DNA of 64,000 nucleotides from Litorimonas sp039975855 (GCA_039975855.1 JBDWGH010000004.1:557510-621509); one strand, 5' to 3'; counted from the first letter of the stretch, positions 31,272-41,000 are shown. Notes: generated from the sequence alone by a model not told the origin. Numbers and translations are program-made.

Positions 31272-33458
31272 TTAGTCCTCGCGGCGCTTACGCGGGCGAC
31301 GAGAGCGCTTTGGCTTTTCGTCTTCGTCGGACTTGTCGCCTTCTTCGCGCGGGATTTCTTCGCCTGACTCTTGGTCAACGAATTTCATGGAGAGGCGAAC
31401 CTTACCACGGTCGTCAAAGCCCATGAGCTTGACGTAGACTTCTTGACCTTCGGCGAGGAAGTCAGATGGGTGGTTCACACGCTCTGGCTTGATCTGAGAG
31501 ACATGCACAAGGCCGTCTTTCTTGCCAAAGAAGTTCACGAATGCGCCGAAATCGACAACTTTCACGACTTTACCTTTGTAGATCGCGCCAACTTCCGGAT
31601 CAGCGGTCAGGCCGTGGATCCATTCGCGAGCGGCATCGATGGACTTCTTGTCTGTCGATGCGATCTTGATTGTACCGTCATCTTCAACAGAGACGCGCGC
31701 GCCAGTTGTATCGACGATTTCACGGATGACCTTGCCGCCTGTACCGATGACGTCGCGGATTTTATCAACCGGGATTTTCATCGTTTCGATGCGCGGTGCA
31801 AACTCACCAACTTCGTCACGGGACTCGGCGAGACCTTTGTTCATTTCGTCAAGAATATGGAGGCGGCCTGCATTGGCTTGCTCAAGAGCAGTTGTCATGA
31901 TCTCTTCGGAAATACCGGCGATCTTGATGTCCATTTGAAGGGATGTGATGCCTTCTGATGTACCAGCAACTTTAAAGTCCATATCGCCAAGGTGATCTTC
32001 GTCGCCCAAGATATCAGACAGAACAGCAATGCCATTTTCTTCTTTGATGAGGCCCATTGCGATACCGGAAACCGGACGCTTCAACGGAACACCTGCGTCC
32101 ATCATAGCCAGTGAACAGCCACAGACTGTCGCCATTGAAGATGATCCATTTGATTCCATGATCTCGGAAACGAGACGCACAGTATATGGGAAGTCTTCTG
32201 GTGTTGGCAGAACGGCCTGAAGCGCGCGCCATGCGAGCTTACCATGACCATGTTCGCGGCGCGATGTACCGCCCATACGACCAGCTTCACCGACAGAATA
32301 TGGCGGGAAGTTATAGTGCAGAAGGAACTTGTTCTTGATCGTGCCAGTCAGCTGATCAACGAATTGCTCGTCATCAGATGTACCGAGCGTTGCAACACAA
32401 AGAGCCTGTGTTTCACCGCGTGTGAACAACGCCGAACCATGTGTACGCTCTAAAAGGCCAACTTGGCTTTCAATTGGGCGAACTTGGTCAAGTTTACGGC
32501 CGTCGATACGTTTCTTAGTTTTGATGACGCTGCCGCGAACCGTTGCGGATTCGATGGACTTAAATACGTCAGAGAAAACGTTTGATTGCATGCCATCCGG
32601 ATTGTCATCAGAGGCTACAAGCTCAGCTTCAGCTTCAGCACGGACAACACGTAGCGCTTCTTGGCGCTCCATTTTGTCTGTTTTCTTGTAAGCCGCTTTG
32701 ATGCCTTTCTCGGCAACTTTTTTCATGGCTTTCTTCTCAGCGGAGTAATCCGGTGATTCAAAATCCCAAGCTGGCTTAGCAGAGTCTTCGGCTAATTCGA
32801 TGATCGCATCGATAACGTCTTGGCATGACTCATGCGCGAACATAACGGCGCCGATCATTTGCTCTTCTGTGAGCTCGTCCGCTTGTGATTCCACCATCAT
32901 GACGGCGTCTTCCGTACCCGCAACAACAAGGTCGAGTTCAGACTCTTCCAGCTCTTGTAGGGTTGGGTTTAGAACATAGTCACCATCGATAAGGCCAACA
33001 CGCGATGCCGCGATTGGACCCATGAATGGAAGACCAGAAATCGCCAAAGCCGCAGAGGCTGCGATCATACCAATGATGTCTGGCTCGTTTTCAAGGTCAT
33101 GTTGAAGAACTGTGATGACGACCTGAACTTCGTTTTTGAAACCCTTTGGGAACAATGGACGAATTGGACGGTCAGTCAGGCGGGAGATCAGTGTTTCGCG
33201 CTCTGTTGGGCGGCCTTCACGTTTGAAATAGCCACCTGGGATTTTACCAGCTGCATAGAATTTTTCCATGTAGTTGACTGTTAGTGGAAAAAAGCTTTGT
33301 CCCGGCTTTGGTGATTTCGCAGCACAAACGGTTGCGAGGAGTTTTGTGTCGCCATAGGTCGCAAAGACTGCGCCATCGGCTTGGCGGGCCATGCCGCCGG
33401 TTTCTAGGGTTAGCGTACGGCCAGCCCAATCGATTGATACTGTTTTCTTATCGAACAT
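31272..33458 (-). CDS. pnp: Polyribonucleotide nucleotidyltransferase
   Basis: 728 residues. Two RNase PH domains (GGYFKREGRPTERETLISRLTDRPIRP in the first, SNGSSSMATVCGCSLAMMDAGVP in the second), a KH domain (KIPVDKIRDVIGTGGKVIREI, about 555-615), an S1 domain (GAIYKGKVVKVVDFGAFVNFFGKKDGLVHVSQI, about 623-692) and a charged tail. It degrades RNA from the 3' end using phosphate and is part of the degradosome. Follows rpsO, the conserved order. Confidence 0.98.
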   Translation of the reverse strand: MFDKKTVSIDWAGRTLTLETGGMARQADGAVFATYGDTKLLATVCAAKSPKPGQSFFPLTVNYMEKFYAAGKIPGGYFKREGRPTERETLISRLTDRPIRPLFPKGFKNEVQVVITVLQHDLENEPDIIGMIAASAALAISGLPFMGPIAASRVGLIDGDYVLNPTLQELEESELDLVVAGTEDAVMMVESQADELTEEQMIGAVMFAHESCQDVIDAIIELAEDSAKPAWDFESPDYSAEKKAMKKVAEKGIKAAYKKTDKMERQEALRVVRAEAEAELVASDDNPDGMQSNVFSDVFKSIESATVRGSVIKTKKRIDGRKLDQVRPIESQVGLLERTHGSALFTRGETQALCVATLGTSDDEQFVDQLTGTIKNKFLLHYNFPPYSVGEAGRMGGTSRREHGHGKLAWRALQAVLPTPEDFPYTVRLVSEIMESNGSSSMATVCGCSLAMMDAGVPLKRPVSGIAMGLIKEENGIAVLSDILGDEDHLGDMDFKVAGTSEGITSLQMDIKIAGISEEIMTTALEQANAGRLHILDEMNKGLAESRDEVGEFAPRIETMKIPVDKIRDVIGTGGKVIREIVDTTGARVSVEDDGTIKIASTDKKSIDAAREWIHGLTADPEVGAIYKGKVVKVVDFGAFVNFFGKKDGLVHVSQIKPERVNHPSDFLAEGQEVYVKLMGFDDRGKVRLSMKFVDQESGEEIPREEGDKSDEDEKPKRSRRPRKRRED

Positions 33459-33589
33459 ACGTAGAGTTTCTTTCTTTCATCGTACTTACATTATCTGCCT
33501 CTTGGCAGGTTCCATCGGCGGTCATTCGCTTGGATGGAGGATGCGCGTCATCGTTCGAAAACACTTTTTTTCACAACGGTAGATGCGCG

Positions 33590-33613
33590 AAAGGCCGCCA
33601 TGCGGCGACCTTT
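33590..33613 (-). other. rpsO-pnp intergenic hairpin
   Basis: AAAGGCCGCC (33590-33599) and GGCGACCTTT (33604-33613) form a tight stem with loop ATGC just downstream of rpsO. On the transcribed strand no T-run follows. In E. coli this interval holds a terminator and RNase III sites; here a processing or stabilising hairpin is the safer reading. The remaining bases to pnp show no further structure I can name. Confidence 0.5.
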
Positions 33614-33635
33614 AATCTTTCTTTGATTGGAGCGC

Positions 33636-33905
33636 TTAGCGGCGCAGACCCAATCGTTTAATAAGGTCCTGGTAACGCTCTTCGCTTTTACCCTGGACAT
33701 AAGTCAACAGGCTACGACGCTTATTGACCATCAAAAGCAAACCACGACGTGAGTGATTGTCTTTTTTGTTTGTTTTGAAGTGTTCCGTCAGATTGACGAT
33801 GCGTTCTGTGAGGATCGCGATTTGAACTTCTGGGGAACCTGTATCGCCAGGCTGCACTGCGTATTCGTTGATCAAAGCGGCTTTGCGCTCGGGTGTGATC
33901 GACAT
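33636..33905 (-). CDS. rpsO: 30S ribosomal protein S15
   Basis: 89 residues, full length. MSITPERKAALINEYAVQPGDTGSPEVQIAILTERI and NDNHSRRGL-type KDNHSRRGLLLMVNKRRSLLTYV are family signatures. It binds 16S rRNA early in small-subunit assembly. Between truB and pnp, the conserved order. Confidence 0.98.
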   Translation of the reverse strand: MSITPERKAALINEYAVQPGDTGSPEVQIAILTERIVNLTEHFKTNKKDNHSRRGLLLMVNKRRSLLTYVQGKSEERYQDLIKRLGLRR

Positions 33906-33926
33906 CGTATTTCTCCGTAAAGATTT

Positions 33927-34838
33927 TTACATATTGAAAACACGCTTCGGAACCAAAATTCCGTCACGCGGCTGACAGAGTGCAATCAAAACGTCATCCC
34001 ATTCTGCGCGCACATATTCGTGGTTCAGAAGGTCGGATGGCGCGGTAATTCCACGTCCGTGTTTCAGATCGATTGCATCTTGGTCTGTTACGGCCAGCAC
34101 CGGGATGTCGTCCAGAGCGGTCGAAACAGAGAGCAGCCCCTCTGAGACGCGCGCCCTATCACACATCTTCTCCAGTTCGTCCAGTGTTATTGACTGCGCC
34201 AGCGTGAATGGCCCTACCCGTGTTCTACGCAAAACTGACACGTATCCGCATGCCCCGAGAGCGGCCGCTAAATCCCGCGCCAATGATCGTATATACGTCC
34301 CTTTTCCGCAATCCACATCAAACATAGCCGTGTCTTTGGTCGTCTCCGTAAGCTCAAATCTATCAACGCGGACGGGTCGAGATTTGATTTCAACCGCCTC
34401 GCCTGCCCGCGCGAGATCATAAGCCCGTTTTCCGTCAATCTTAATTGCTGAGAATTTGGGCGGAACCTGCTCAATCTCACCTGTGAATTCCGGCAAAGCC
34501 GCTGTGATATCAGCCGTCGTCGGACGCACATCAGACATAGCCGTTACTTCACCCTCGGCGTCTTGGGTACTGCGGGTCTCCCCCCAAGTGATTTCAAATG
34601 TGTAAGACTTCGCGGCGTCCATCATAAACGGAACCGTTTTAGTCGCTTCCCCAAGCGCTATCGGCAATATCCCTGTGGCGAGTGGATCTAATGTCCCTGC
34701 ATGGCCAGCCTTCGCAGCAGAGAATAGCCACCGAACCTTGCCTACCATAGGCGTCGATCCAACCCTATAGGGCTTATCCAGCACGACCCATCCATGCACG
34801 GGGTTGCCTTTGCGTCGTTTTCGTCCGTTCGGATCCAT
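33927..34838 (-). CDS. truB: tRNA pseudouridine-55 synthase
   Basis: 303 residues. GWVVLDKPYRVGSTPMVGKVR and HAGTLDPLATGILPIALGEATK hold the catalytic Asp; YDLARAGEAVEIKSRPV and CGKGTYIRSLARDLAAALG follow. It makes pseudouridine in the T-loop of tRNAs. The gene is 68 bases after a lipoprotein gene from which a terminator separates it, so it may need its own promoter. Confidence 0.97.
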   Translation of the reverse strand: MDPNGRKRRKGNPVHGWVVLDKPYRVGSTPMVGKVRWLFSAAKAGHAGTLDPLATGILPIALGEATKTVPFMMDAAKSYTFEITWGETRSTQDAEGEVTAMSDVRPTTADITAALPEFTGEIEQVPPKFSAIKIDGKRAYDLARAGEAVEIKSRPVRVDRFELTETTKDTAMFDVDCGKGTYIRSLARDLAAALGACGYVSVLRRTRVGPFTLAQSITLDELEKMCDRARVSEGLLSVSTALDDIPVLAVTDQDAIDLKHGRGITAPSDLLNHEYVRAEWDDVLIALCQPRDGILVPKRVFNM

Positions 34839-34852
34839 GCAAGTTTATCCCA

Positions 34853-34881
34853 TAAAAAAACGCGCCCCCAAAGGGACGCGC
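34853..34881 (-). terminator. Intrinsic terminator downstream of the small lipoprotein gene
   Basis: On the minus strand, CGCG(T)CCC pairs with GGG(G)CGCG across one mismatch (34861-34880), followed by seven T (complement of 34854-34860). It lies between the lipoprotein stop (34907) and the truB start (34838). Confidence 0.8.
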
Positions 34882-34906
34882 TCTAAATCAAGACTTATTA
34901 ATCTGA

Positions 34907-35224
34907 CTAGCAGCCTTTTGTCTCAGCAAGCTTTGTGAGGTTAATACGGCGCTCTTCAACGAGTTCTTCAGCGTCTTTTGCGTCGACATAATTTCCAACA
35001 GCAGCAGGCCAGAAGAAGACAGCAGCAGCAATGTTAGAGCCTGACGCGCCTTTGTTTTTCTTGGCTTCGCGAAGGACAGTATCTAGTTCAGCAAATTCTT
35101 CATTGATACCTTCACAGGTTAACTTAGAATCTGTCGGTTTGACTGTTGCCACTTTAGTTGTGTGTGAACAGGCAGACAAAACAAGTGCTGCTGCCGTCAG
35201 CGATAATATAAAAGTATTTTTCAT
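34907..35224 (-). CDS. Small lipoprotein, uncharacterised family
   Basis: 105 residues. Signal with lipobox ALVLSAC (Cys19). The mature part has a charged helix (CEGINEEFAELDTVLREAKKNKG), then a Gly/Ala-rich NIAAAVFFWPAAVGNYVDAKDAEELVEERR and ends ETKGC. This pattern recurs in short proteobacterial lipoproteins of unknown role; the hydrophobic FFWP part may contact a membrane. Independent transcription unit ended by the terminator below it. Confidence 0.75.
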   Translation of the reverse strand: MKNTFILSLTAAALVLSACSHTTKVATVKPTDSKLTCEGINEEFAELDTVLREAKKNKGASGSNIAAAVFFWPAAVGNYVDAKDAEELVEERRINLTKLAETKGC

Positions 35225-35329
35225 GTGAACGTTCCCCTTAGAATGTGGTTCCCGAGTCTATTTTCTGAAACATGAAGGTTTTGCAAGGGTGTTATTGTTA
35301 AAAATACATCTTTATTTTTGCAAGATACC

Positions 35330-35719
35330 TTAATCAACGTCAGTCAAGATTCCGTGAGGTTTATACGCAGCCCGAAAGAGCAAATATTGACCTAATATGA
35401 CCACAACAGGTAAAAACAGACTCAGGAGAGATATCAGGAATTCTACAGCCTTAATATTCGTGCCTTCACTCAGCAGAAGATAGACTGTTTGAGACACCAC
35501 GATATACGCCAGAATTACCAGCGGAATTAGATGAAAAATGGACGACCTAAAGAACCCTCTAAACGCGTTCTTGTTCACGTGTATAACCCAATATTGAGCG
35601 AACGCCACATACCCCAACGCTAACATACCCCAAACTGCACCAAGTTTGAGGACAGGAAGAGTAGATAAAATCAGCCCTAAAGTGTAAATGCAGAAGAAAA
35701 CCCAAGACGCAATTTTCAC
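35330..35719 (-). CDS. Small integral membrane protein, function unknown
   Basis: 129 residues with about four hydrophobic segments (WVFFCIYTLGLILSTLPVL; VWGMLALGYVAFAQYWVI; IFHLIPLVILAYIVV; FLISLLSLFLPVVVILGQYLLF). The GTG start overlaps the rbfA stop (GTGA, 35716-35719), so translation is coupled to rbfA. I do not recognise the family. It is an addition to the usual rbfA-truB order. Confidence 0.7.
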   Translation of the reverse strand: MKIASWVFFCIYTLGLILSTLPVLKLGAVWGMLALGYVAFAQYWVIHVNKNAFRGFFRSSIFHLIPLVILAYIVVSQTVYLLLSEGTNIKAVEFLISLLSLFLPVVVILGQYLLFRAAYKPHGILTDVD

Positions 35720-36111
35720 GACTCAGCCTTCTTATCCAAATCCTGCTGGACTCGCGGGTCCTGCAACAATCGCGTCATTTCTTCAGCCGTGTCAAAACTC
35801 TCATCTTTCATAAACCGCAAGCGAGGTGTGGATTTCATTTCCATTTCGCGGCCCAAACGCCCGCGAAGGAACGACCCACAACGTTGCAGCGCTTTGATAA
35901 CAACATCTGGATCATGTTCCGTTCCGAGAGGCGCGGCATAAACAATGGCATGTTTGAGGTCCGGAGAGGCCCTCACCTCCGAAATCGTCACTGACACACC
36001 TTTTAAATCCGGGTCGCGTAAATGTTCGCGGTTCAGAATCTCTGCAAGAGCACGGCGGATTAATTCGCCAGCTTTGAGTTGGCGCTGTGAGGGAGGACGG
36101 TTTTTAGACAT
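35716..36111 (-). CDS. rbfA: Ribosome-binding factor A
   Basis: 131 residues: RQLKAGELIRRALAEILNRE, VSVTISEVRASPDLKHAIVYAAPLG, LGREMEMKSTPRLRFMKDESFD are the KH-like RbfA signatures. It helps 16S 5'-end maturation and cold adaptation. The gene is separated from infB by an oppositely oriented XRE gene, and therefore has its own promoter. Confidence 0.96.
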   Translation of the reverse strand: MSKNRPPSQRQLKAGELIRRALAEILNREHLRDPDLKGVSVTISEVRASPDLKHAIVYAAPLGTEHDPDVVIKALQRCGSFLRGRLGREMEMKSTPRLRFMKDESFDTAEEMTRLLQDPRVQQDLDKKAES

Positions 36112-36338
36112 GGGACACTCCCTAATGTGCTATCTCGGTTTTTCCAACCCGTCTCTTCACCGACCAGCTGCGGTAAAAAACTCCTCACGTGAGAGTCACG
36201 AAACAAACCTACACCTTCACATAATGGTCACTGGACATGGTAACACAAATATCACTAGTAAAAGCTTGGAAAAAGATAGCAGATAAAGTCACTCCTTTAG
36301 CGGAAGCTAAGAGAGATGATATAAAATGGGGTGCACAT

Positions 36339-36602
36339 ATGAAACGTGATGTAAGAACCGCAACCGAAGTTGACGCATTTGTTGGCGCCCAACTCAAAGT
36401 CTTAAGAAAAGCGGCTGGATTCAGCCAGACTGAATTGGCAAATCAAGTCGGCGTAACTTTTCAACAAATCCAAAAATATGAACGCGGCACCAACCGCATC
36501 GGCGCCAGCCGCCTTTGGGGGTTCTGCAAGGTATTCGACGTGCCGCCCGGTCGATTTTTTGACGGCGTAGAAGCGCATTTAGAGACGATTGAAACCGCAT
36601 AA
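36339..36602 (+). CDS. XRE-family helix-turn-helix regulator
   Basis: 87 residues from ATG 36339, with GGGG seven bases upstream; an upstream ATG at 36237 would give 121 residues but lacks a ribosome site. The HTH reads VGAQLKVLRKAAGFSQTELANQVGVTFQQIQKYERGTNRIGASRLWGF with no effector domain. Similar short XRE proteins are common in alphaproteobacteria. It points against its neighbours infB and rbfA, breaking that operon. Confidence 0.85.
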   Translation: MKRDVRTATEVDAFVGAQLKVLRKAAGFSQTELANQVGVTFQQIQKYERGTNRIGASRLWGFCKVFDVPPGRFFDGVEAHLETIETA

Positions 36603-36686
36603 TAACTCCGCAATCATCGCCTCCACCCGATAAGGCTTTGTCGAGATGTTCTTTCTCGTGCCGTCTAGACCGAAGCAAAGACAAAG

Positions 36687-36722
36687 AAGCCGCCTCGCGC
36701 TAACTGCACGAAGCGGCTTTAA
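36687..36722. terminator. Intrinsic terminator between the XRE gene and infB
   Basis: AAGCCGCCTCG (36687-36697) and CGAAGCGGCTT (36709-36719) pair with one mismatch. On the minus strand it is followed by CTTCTTTGTCTTTG, ending infB transcripts. Confidence 0.8.
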
Positions 36723-36755
36723 CATTAGTAGTATAAGCAGAGCGCTAGTTCATGA

Positions 36756-39338
36756 TTAGTCTAGCGTGCGGTCAAGCATCTCAACGGTGAAGCACTCGAT
36801 CTGATCGCCTTTGCGAAGATCGTGATACCCTTCAAAGCCCATACCACATTCCATACCGGCTTGAACCTTAGGCACTTCGTCTTTGAAGCGCTTGAGGGTT
36901 GAGAGATAACCTTCGTGAATGACAACATCATCGCGAAGCAAGCGAACACCCGCGCCTCTTTCGACGCGGCCTTCTGTGACCTTACACCCAGCGACTTTAC
37001 CGAGTTTCGTGATATCGAAGACTTCGAGAATTTCAGCGTAACCAATAAAGGTTTCACGGCGTTCTGGCGCAAGCATGCCCTCAAGCGCGCCTTTAATTTC
37101 GTCCAGCAACTCATAAATGACTGAGTAATATCGGATTTCAACGCCCTCGCGCTCCGCTAGATCCTTGGCCTGACGATTAGCACGAACATTAAAGGCAATA
37201 ATCGGAGAGCCGGATGTCTTAGCTTGGTGGACATCGCTTTCGGAAATACCGCCGGCAGCCGAGTAAACGACCCGTGCGCGGACTTCGTCATTGCCGAGGC
37301 CTTCAAGTGACGACTTGATCGCTTGCGCAGAGCCTTCAACATCGGCTTTCACCAAGAGATTAAGTTCAGACGTTTCTTTGTTCTGCAACTTCGCCATCAT
37401 CTGTTCCATCGACGCCATAGCGGATGGTGCAGAAATGTCTGAATCTTTACGTTTCTGAATACGATATTCTGTAATCTCACGCGCTTTCGCTTCATCAGCG
37501 ACAACAGCAAAAGGTTCGCCCGGCATAGGGGCGCCGTCGAGGCCCATTAGCTCAATCGCTGTGGACGGTCCGGCAGCTTTCATCTGCTTGCCTTTTTCGT
37601 CCATCATGGCTTTAACTTTGCCCCAATACTCGCCTGCCACAACAACAGCACCACGTTTCAATGTACCGCGTTTGACAAGCAGCGTCGCAACAGCACCACG
37701 CCCTTTTTCGATCTTGGACTCAATGACCAAACCATCTGGATTACGGGATGGGTTGGCTTTCAACTCCATCAATTCAGCCTGGTTTACAATGGCCTCTGCC
37801 AGATCCTGCAGGCCTGTCTTTTCCTTAGCGGAGACAGGAATGGCTTGGACTTCACCTGACATGCTTTCGGTGATGATATTATGCTGCAAAAGATCAGTTT
37901 CGACTTTTTGCGGATTGGCTTCATAGGCGTCCATCTTGTTGATGGCGACGATGATTGGCGTATCGGCAGCCTGCGCATATTTAATGGATTCAATCGTTTG
38001 CGGCATGACGCCGTCATCGGCAGCTACAACCAAGACGACAATATCAACAGCTTCCGCACCGCGTGTCCGCATTTCAGAGAAAGCGGCATGGCCCGGCGTA
38101 TCAAGAACCGTGATCTTATCACCAGATTTCAACTCAATCTGATAAGCACCGATATGTTGTGTAATCCCACCGGCTTCCCCCGATGCGACGTCTGTTGTTC
38201 GCAAGGCATCTAGGAGTGATGTTTTACCGTGGTCAACGTGACCCATAACCGCGACAACCGGAGCACGAGGCTTACGGTCTTTTTCGTCAGATGGCGTATC
38301 ATCAATCAGGAAGTCATCTTCAACATCCGCCGCAGAAACACGTTTCACGGTATGACCAAAATCTTCGACAATCAGCTGGGCGAGATCTGCATCAATCACA
38401 TCATTTACAGTGTGCATTTCACCTTGTTGGAATAAATACTTCACAACCGCTGCGCCGCGTTCTGACATGCGGTTTGCCAAGTCGGCAATTGTAATCGCTT
38501 CGGGAATGGTAACTTCGCGTTGGACTTTATCACCACCGCGACCACCGCCACGTTGACGTTGCTTCTCCCGCTCGCGAGCACGTTTCATGGACGCGAGGGA
38601 TCGTTGGCGCTCGTCATTGCCGGAGAGGGCTGACACGATTGTTAGCTTACCTCGGCGGCGCTTGGTTTCACCTTTGGAACGTGTTGGCGGCGGCGTATTG
38701 CGCTTCTTCTTGACACGACCACCGGCTTTTTCGAGCTCTGAGCGAGTATCCGTTTTTTCTTCTTTTGGCTTTGGCGCACCGACCGCCTTTTTCTGAAGCT
38801 TTGCAGCTTCTTCAGCTTCAGCCTTTTTCTTGGCCGCTTCTTCAGCTTCCAAACGCTTCATTTCTTCAGCTTCAGCTTCTGCGCGTTTTTGCTCGAGCAA
38901 TTTTCGCTCTTCCTCAACCCGGGCAAGACGCGCTTCTTCTTCGGCCTTACGTTGTTCAGCTCGTTCTTCCTGCTGCTTTTGAGCAGAGCTAAGCGCTGCT
39001 TGGCGTTTCAGGTATTCCGCTTTTGACAATCCGAGCTTGCGAGCCGCCTCTGCAGCCGCATCAACATTGGCGCGCGGCTTAGTTGGTGCGATCTTCGGCT
39101 TAACCGCAGGTGCCGGTTTAGTCGGCGCCATATTTGTCTTAGGCGGAGAAATCGTTGATTTCGCTGTTGTCGCACCAGCGGAGGTTTTGCCCGGGCGGAC
39201 AATTACCTTCTTCTTCTTTTCCACAACCACGGCGGACGGGTTACTGGAGCGGCGCGGACCGCCGCGATTAGGGCCGAGCGTCAAAGGACGCCTTGCACCA
39301 GGTTTGGCGCCGGGTTTGTTGTTGTTGTTATCTGTCAT
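36756..39338 (-). CDS. infB: Translation initiation factor IF-2
   Basis: 860 residues from ATG 39338 (AGGA eight bases upstream; an in-frame TTG at 39353 is less likely). A long, low-complexity Lys/Glu/Ala N-terminal region (about 60-250) precedes the IF2_N-like segment and the GTPase: G1 GHVDHGKTSLLDAL near residue 364, G3 DTPGHAAF, G4 NKMD. Domains II-IV follow to the C-terminal fMet-tRNA binding domain. In most relatives infB is co-transcribed with nusA and rnpM; here only rnpM is adjacent. Confidence 0.98.
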   Translation of the reverse strand: MTDNNNNKPGAKPGARRPLTLGPNRGGPRRSSNPSAVVVEKKKKVIVRPGKTSAGATTAKSTISPPKTNMAPTKPAPAVKPKIAPTKPRANVDAAAEAARKLGLSKAEYLKRQAALSSAQKQQEERAEQRKAEEEARLARVEEERKLLEQKRAEAEAEEMKRLEAEEAAKKKAEAEEAAKLQKKAVGAPKPKEEKTDTRSELEKAGGRVKKKRNTPPPTRSKGETKRRRGKLTIVSALSGNDERQRSLASMKRAREREKQRQRGGGRGGDKVQREVTIPEAITIADLANRMSERGAAVVKYLFQQGEMHTVNDVIDADLAQLIVEDFGHTVKRVSAADVEDDFLIDDTPSDEKDRKPRAPVVAVMGHVDHGKTSLLDALRTTDVASGEAGGITQHIGAYQIELKSGDKITVLDTPGHAAFSEMRTRGAEAVDIVVLVVAADDGVMPQTIESIKYAQAADTPIIVAINKMDAYEANPQKVETDLLQHNIITESMSGEVQAIPVSAKEKTGLQDLAEAIVNQAELMELKANPSRNPDGLVIESKIEKGRGAVATLLVKRGTLKRGAVVVAGEYWGKVKAMMDEKGKQMKAAGPSTAIELMGLDGAPMPGEPFAVVADEAKAREITEYRIQKRKDSDISAPSAMASMEQMMAKLQNKETSELNLLVKADVEGSAQAIKSSLEGLGNDEVRARVVYSAAGGISESDVHQAKTSGSPIIAFNVRANRQAKDLAEREGVEIRYYSVIYELLDEIKGALEGMLAPERRETFIGYAEILEVFDITKLGKVAGCKVTEGRVERGAGVRLLRDDVVIHEGYLSTLKRFKDEVPKVQAGMECGMGFEGYHDLRKGDQIECFTVEMLDRTLD

Positions 39339-39523
39339 ATCTTTGTCCTGCAAAGCGGGGCCGGGTCATAAAGCCGGCAGGCCGTTTTGCGTCTCATGTT
39401 CCTTGCTCGCGCGGAGAGTTCGCGCAACTTAACGGGATTGTCGCATTTGGCAACATCCAATCGCCGTAACTTTCAATTTGAAATTCCGGGCATAACCGCC
39501 CCGGCTGCGGCGCTATAGGCGCA
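39339..39523 (-). other. infB 5' leader / rnpM-infB spacer
   Basis: This 185-base spacer has no reading frame I would support. Several short GC hairpins are possible, for example around GCCGGCAGGC (39373-39382), but none is followed by a T-run. It may hold an infB promoter or a processing region. Confidence 0.4.
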
Positions 39524-40243
39524 TTAGAAAGCTTCGTGCTGAGCATCGGCCCAGCCCTCTGGTACTAGCGGCGTAAAGCCGCTCAGACGCGTGGCGGAAA
39601 CGCCAAGCGATTTTGCGATCCGTCCATGCGGGACGGCGCAATGAATAAGAGAATCTCGGCCAATAACGGCACCTAGTTCGGAGCTATGGAAACAACCGAT
39701 CACCCGAGGAAGCTTCAGCTCCACTTCGCGGGCCACAGCTTTTGACAAAGTACGTATTTTACCGCGTGATCCTTCCGCCCCGTCAGAGGCTTCAATCCGC
39801 CAGCCCAAGGCATCGACTTTCGCCGCTGTCATCACTTGATCAAATCCTATGAACAGCTTACCAGACTTTTTCGCCATACCGACCAGTGACAGCGTATGTT
39901 TGCGTAGTCCGGCTTCAACCTGCGCGGCCAAATCACCAGATATGTTCACATTTCCTTTGAAACCACGTTTAAATCCGCCTTTACTAATGGCGATGTCCAA
40001 ATCCGCTCGCGTGGAACTGACCCAAACGCCGCGTCCTGGTAGTTTTCCAAGGATATCTGGGAAAACCTTATTTTCAGGGCCCACCACAAAACGGATCATG
40101 ACTGCTGGATCGCGCACTTCATTTCGCGCGACACACTTGCGTTCCCGCGATTTATGTCCGCGTTTATCCAGCTCAGCCGGAAGGATAATGTCAGGTTGAT
40201 CGTTCAAGTGGCGCGATATGGGGCTCCTCGCGCCTAAAGGCAA
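39524..40243 (-). CDS. rnpM: YlxR (RnpM) / L7Ae-like RNA-binding protein
   Basis: 239 residues. The N-terminal DUF448/YlxR domain reads RKCVARNEVRDPAVMIRFVVGPENKV and LPGRGVWVSSTRADLDIA. It is followed by an L7Ae/L30e-like segment (LRKHTLSLVGMAKKSGKLFIGFDQVMTAAK) and a C-terminal tail. This two-domain form is usual in alphaproteobacteria. The single-domain Bacillus protein (RnpM) modulates RNase P. The start is set at TTG 40243 because no ATG precedes the conserved core; a start slightly downstream cannot be excluded. nusA should be upstream but is 6 kb away. Confidence 0.87.
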   Translation of the reverse strand: MPLGARSPISRHLNDQPDIILPAELDKRGHKSRERKCVARNEVRDPAVMIRFVVGPENKVFPDILGKLPGRGVWVSSTRADLDIAISKGGFKRGFKGNVNISGDLAAQVEAGLRKHTLSLVGMAKKSGKLFIGFDQVMTAAKVDALGWRIEASDGAEGSRGKIRTLSKAVAREVELKLPRVIGCFHSSELGAVIGRDSLIHCAVPHGRIAKSLGVSATRLSGFTPLVPEGWADAQHEAF

Positions 40244-40326
40244 GTCATGAGACAGGGTTTTGATGTATGCGCCTTGGCATCAGACAGACTATTCTCATGA
40301 CAAATATTATCGTCTAAGCTCACACT

Positions 40327-40863
40327 ATGGCGCAGCACTTTGATCCAAATATAGTAGACCGTGTAAAACTACCGCTCAGTTATGATGTTGATCGTATGAG
40401 GACGGAATATGACAATATGGGGCTACACCCCTTCATTTATTACTCCTCGATCATGCTCAAACTCCCGCACGAGCGGACGTCTGACGACCCGCCCACTTCT
40501 TACCCTTATATAATGAGCATGATTGAGGCGCTTAATGAGCACACCCATGTCAGCTTGGGTCGCATTCTTAGACTTGAGCCAGGAGCTGAGGTTCGAGAGC
40601 ATTGTGATCCTATGTTAGGACTCGAGATTCCCGACTCTGTCATTCGGCTAACGATCCCGATTTCAGGCGGAGAAGGTGTTACCTTTTATTTAAACGATAA
40701 ACCTGTTCCCATGATGCCTGGCGAGTGTTGGTATATGAAACTCTCGGATCAGCACCGTATCACGCATCATGGCCCGGTAGAACGCGTCAACCTCACCTTG
40801 GATGTGAAGCCAAATGACTGGGTCAGAGAGATGATTCACTCTGGCTATGAAATGACGCTTTAA
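40327..40863 (+). CDS. Aspartyl/asparaginyl beta-hydroxylase-like (cupin-fold) protein
   Basis: 178 residues. GRILRLEPGAEVREHCDPMLGLEIPDSVIRLTIPISGGEGVTFYLNDKPVPMMPGECWYMKLSDQHRITHHGPVERVNLTLDV follows the Asp/Asn hydroxylase pattern. It has an iron motif H-x-D (HCD, about residues 97-99), a second His in RITHHGP and a 2-oxoglutarate-binding Arg in ERVNLTL. Predicted Fe(II)/2-oxoglutarate dioxygenase; the substrate is unknown. It is divergent from rnpM, inside the gap of the nusA-infB cluster. Confidence 0.75.
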   Translation: MAQHFDPNIVDRVKLPLSYDVDRMRTEYDNMGLHPFIYYSSIMLKLPHERTSDDPPTSYPYIMSMIEALNEHTHVSLGRILRLEPGAEVREHCDPMLGLEIPDSVIRLTIPISGGEGVTFYLNDKPVPMMPGECWYMKLSDQHRITHHGPVERVNLTLDVKPNDWVREMIHSGYEMTL

Positions 40864-41000
40864 AGCCTATCCCCAGATAGCTTCAAAAGTAATTTTCTTC
40901 TGATCCACCGGTAAGTGTTTCTAGTTTAATTTTCTCAAACTGATGTCTGGATTCGTTTGCGGCAAATTTGCATATTCAGCCGCGAATCGGGATCTCTGAC

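Noticed and set aside
31371..31958. A 195-codon plus-strand frame opposite pnp
   Set aside because: Antisense of the KH and S1 coding region, no start signals, no recognisable domain.
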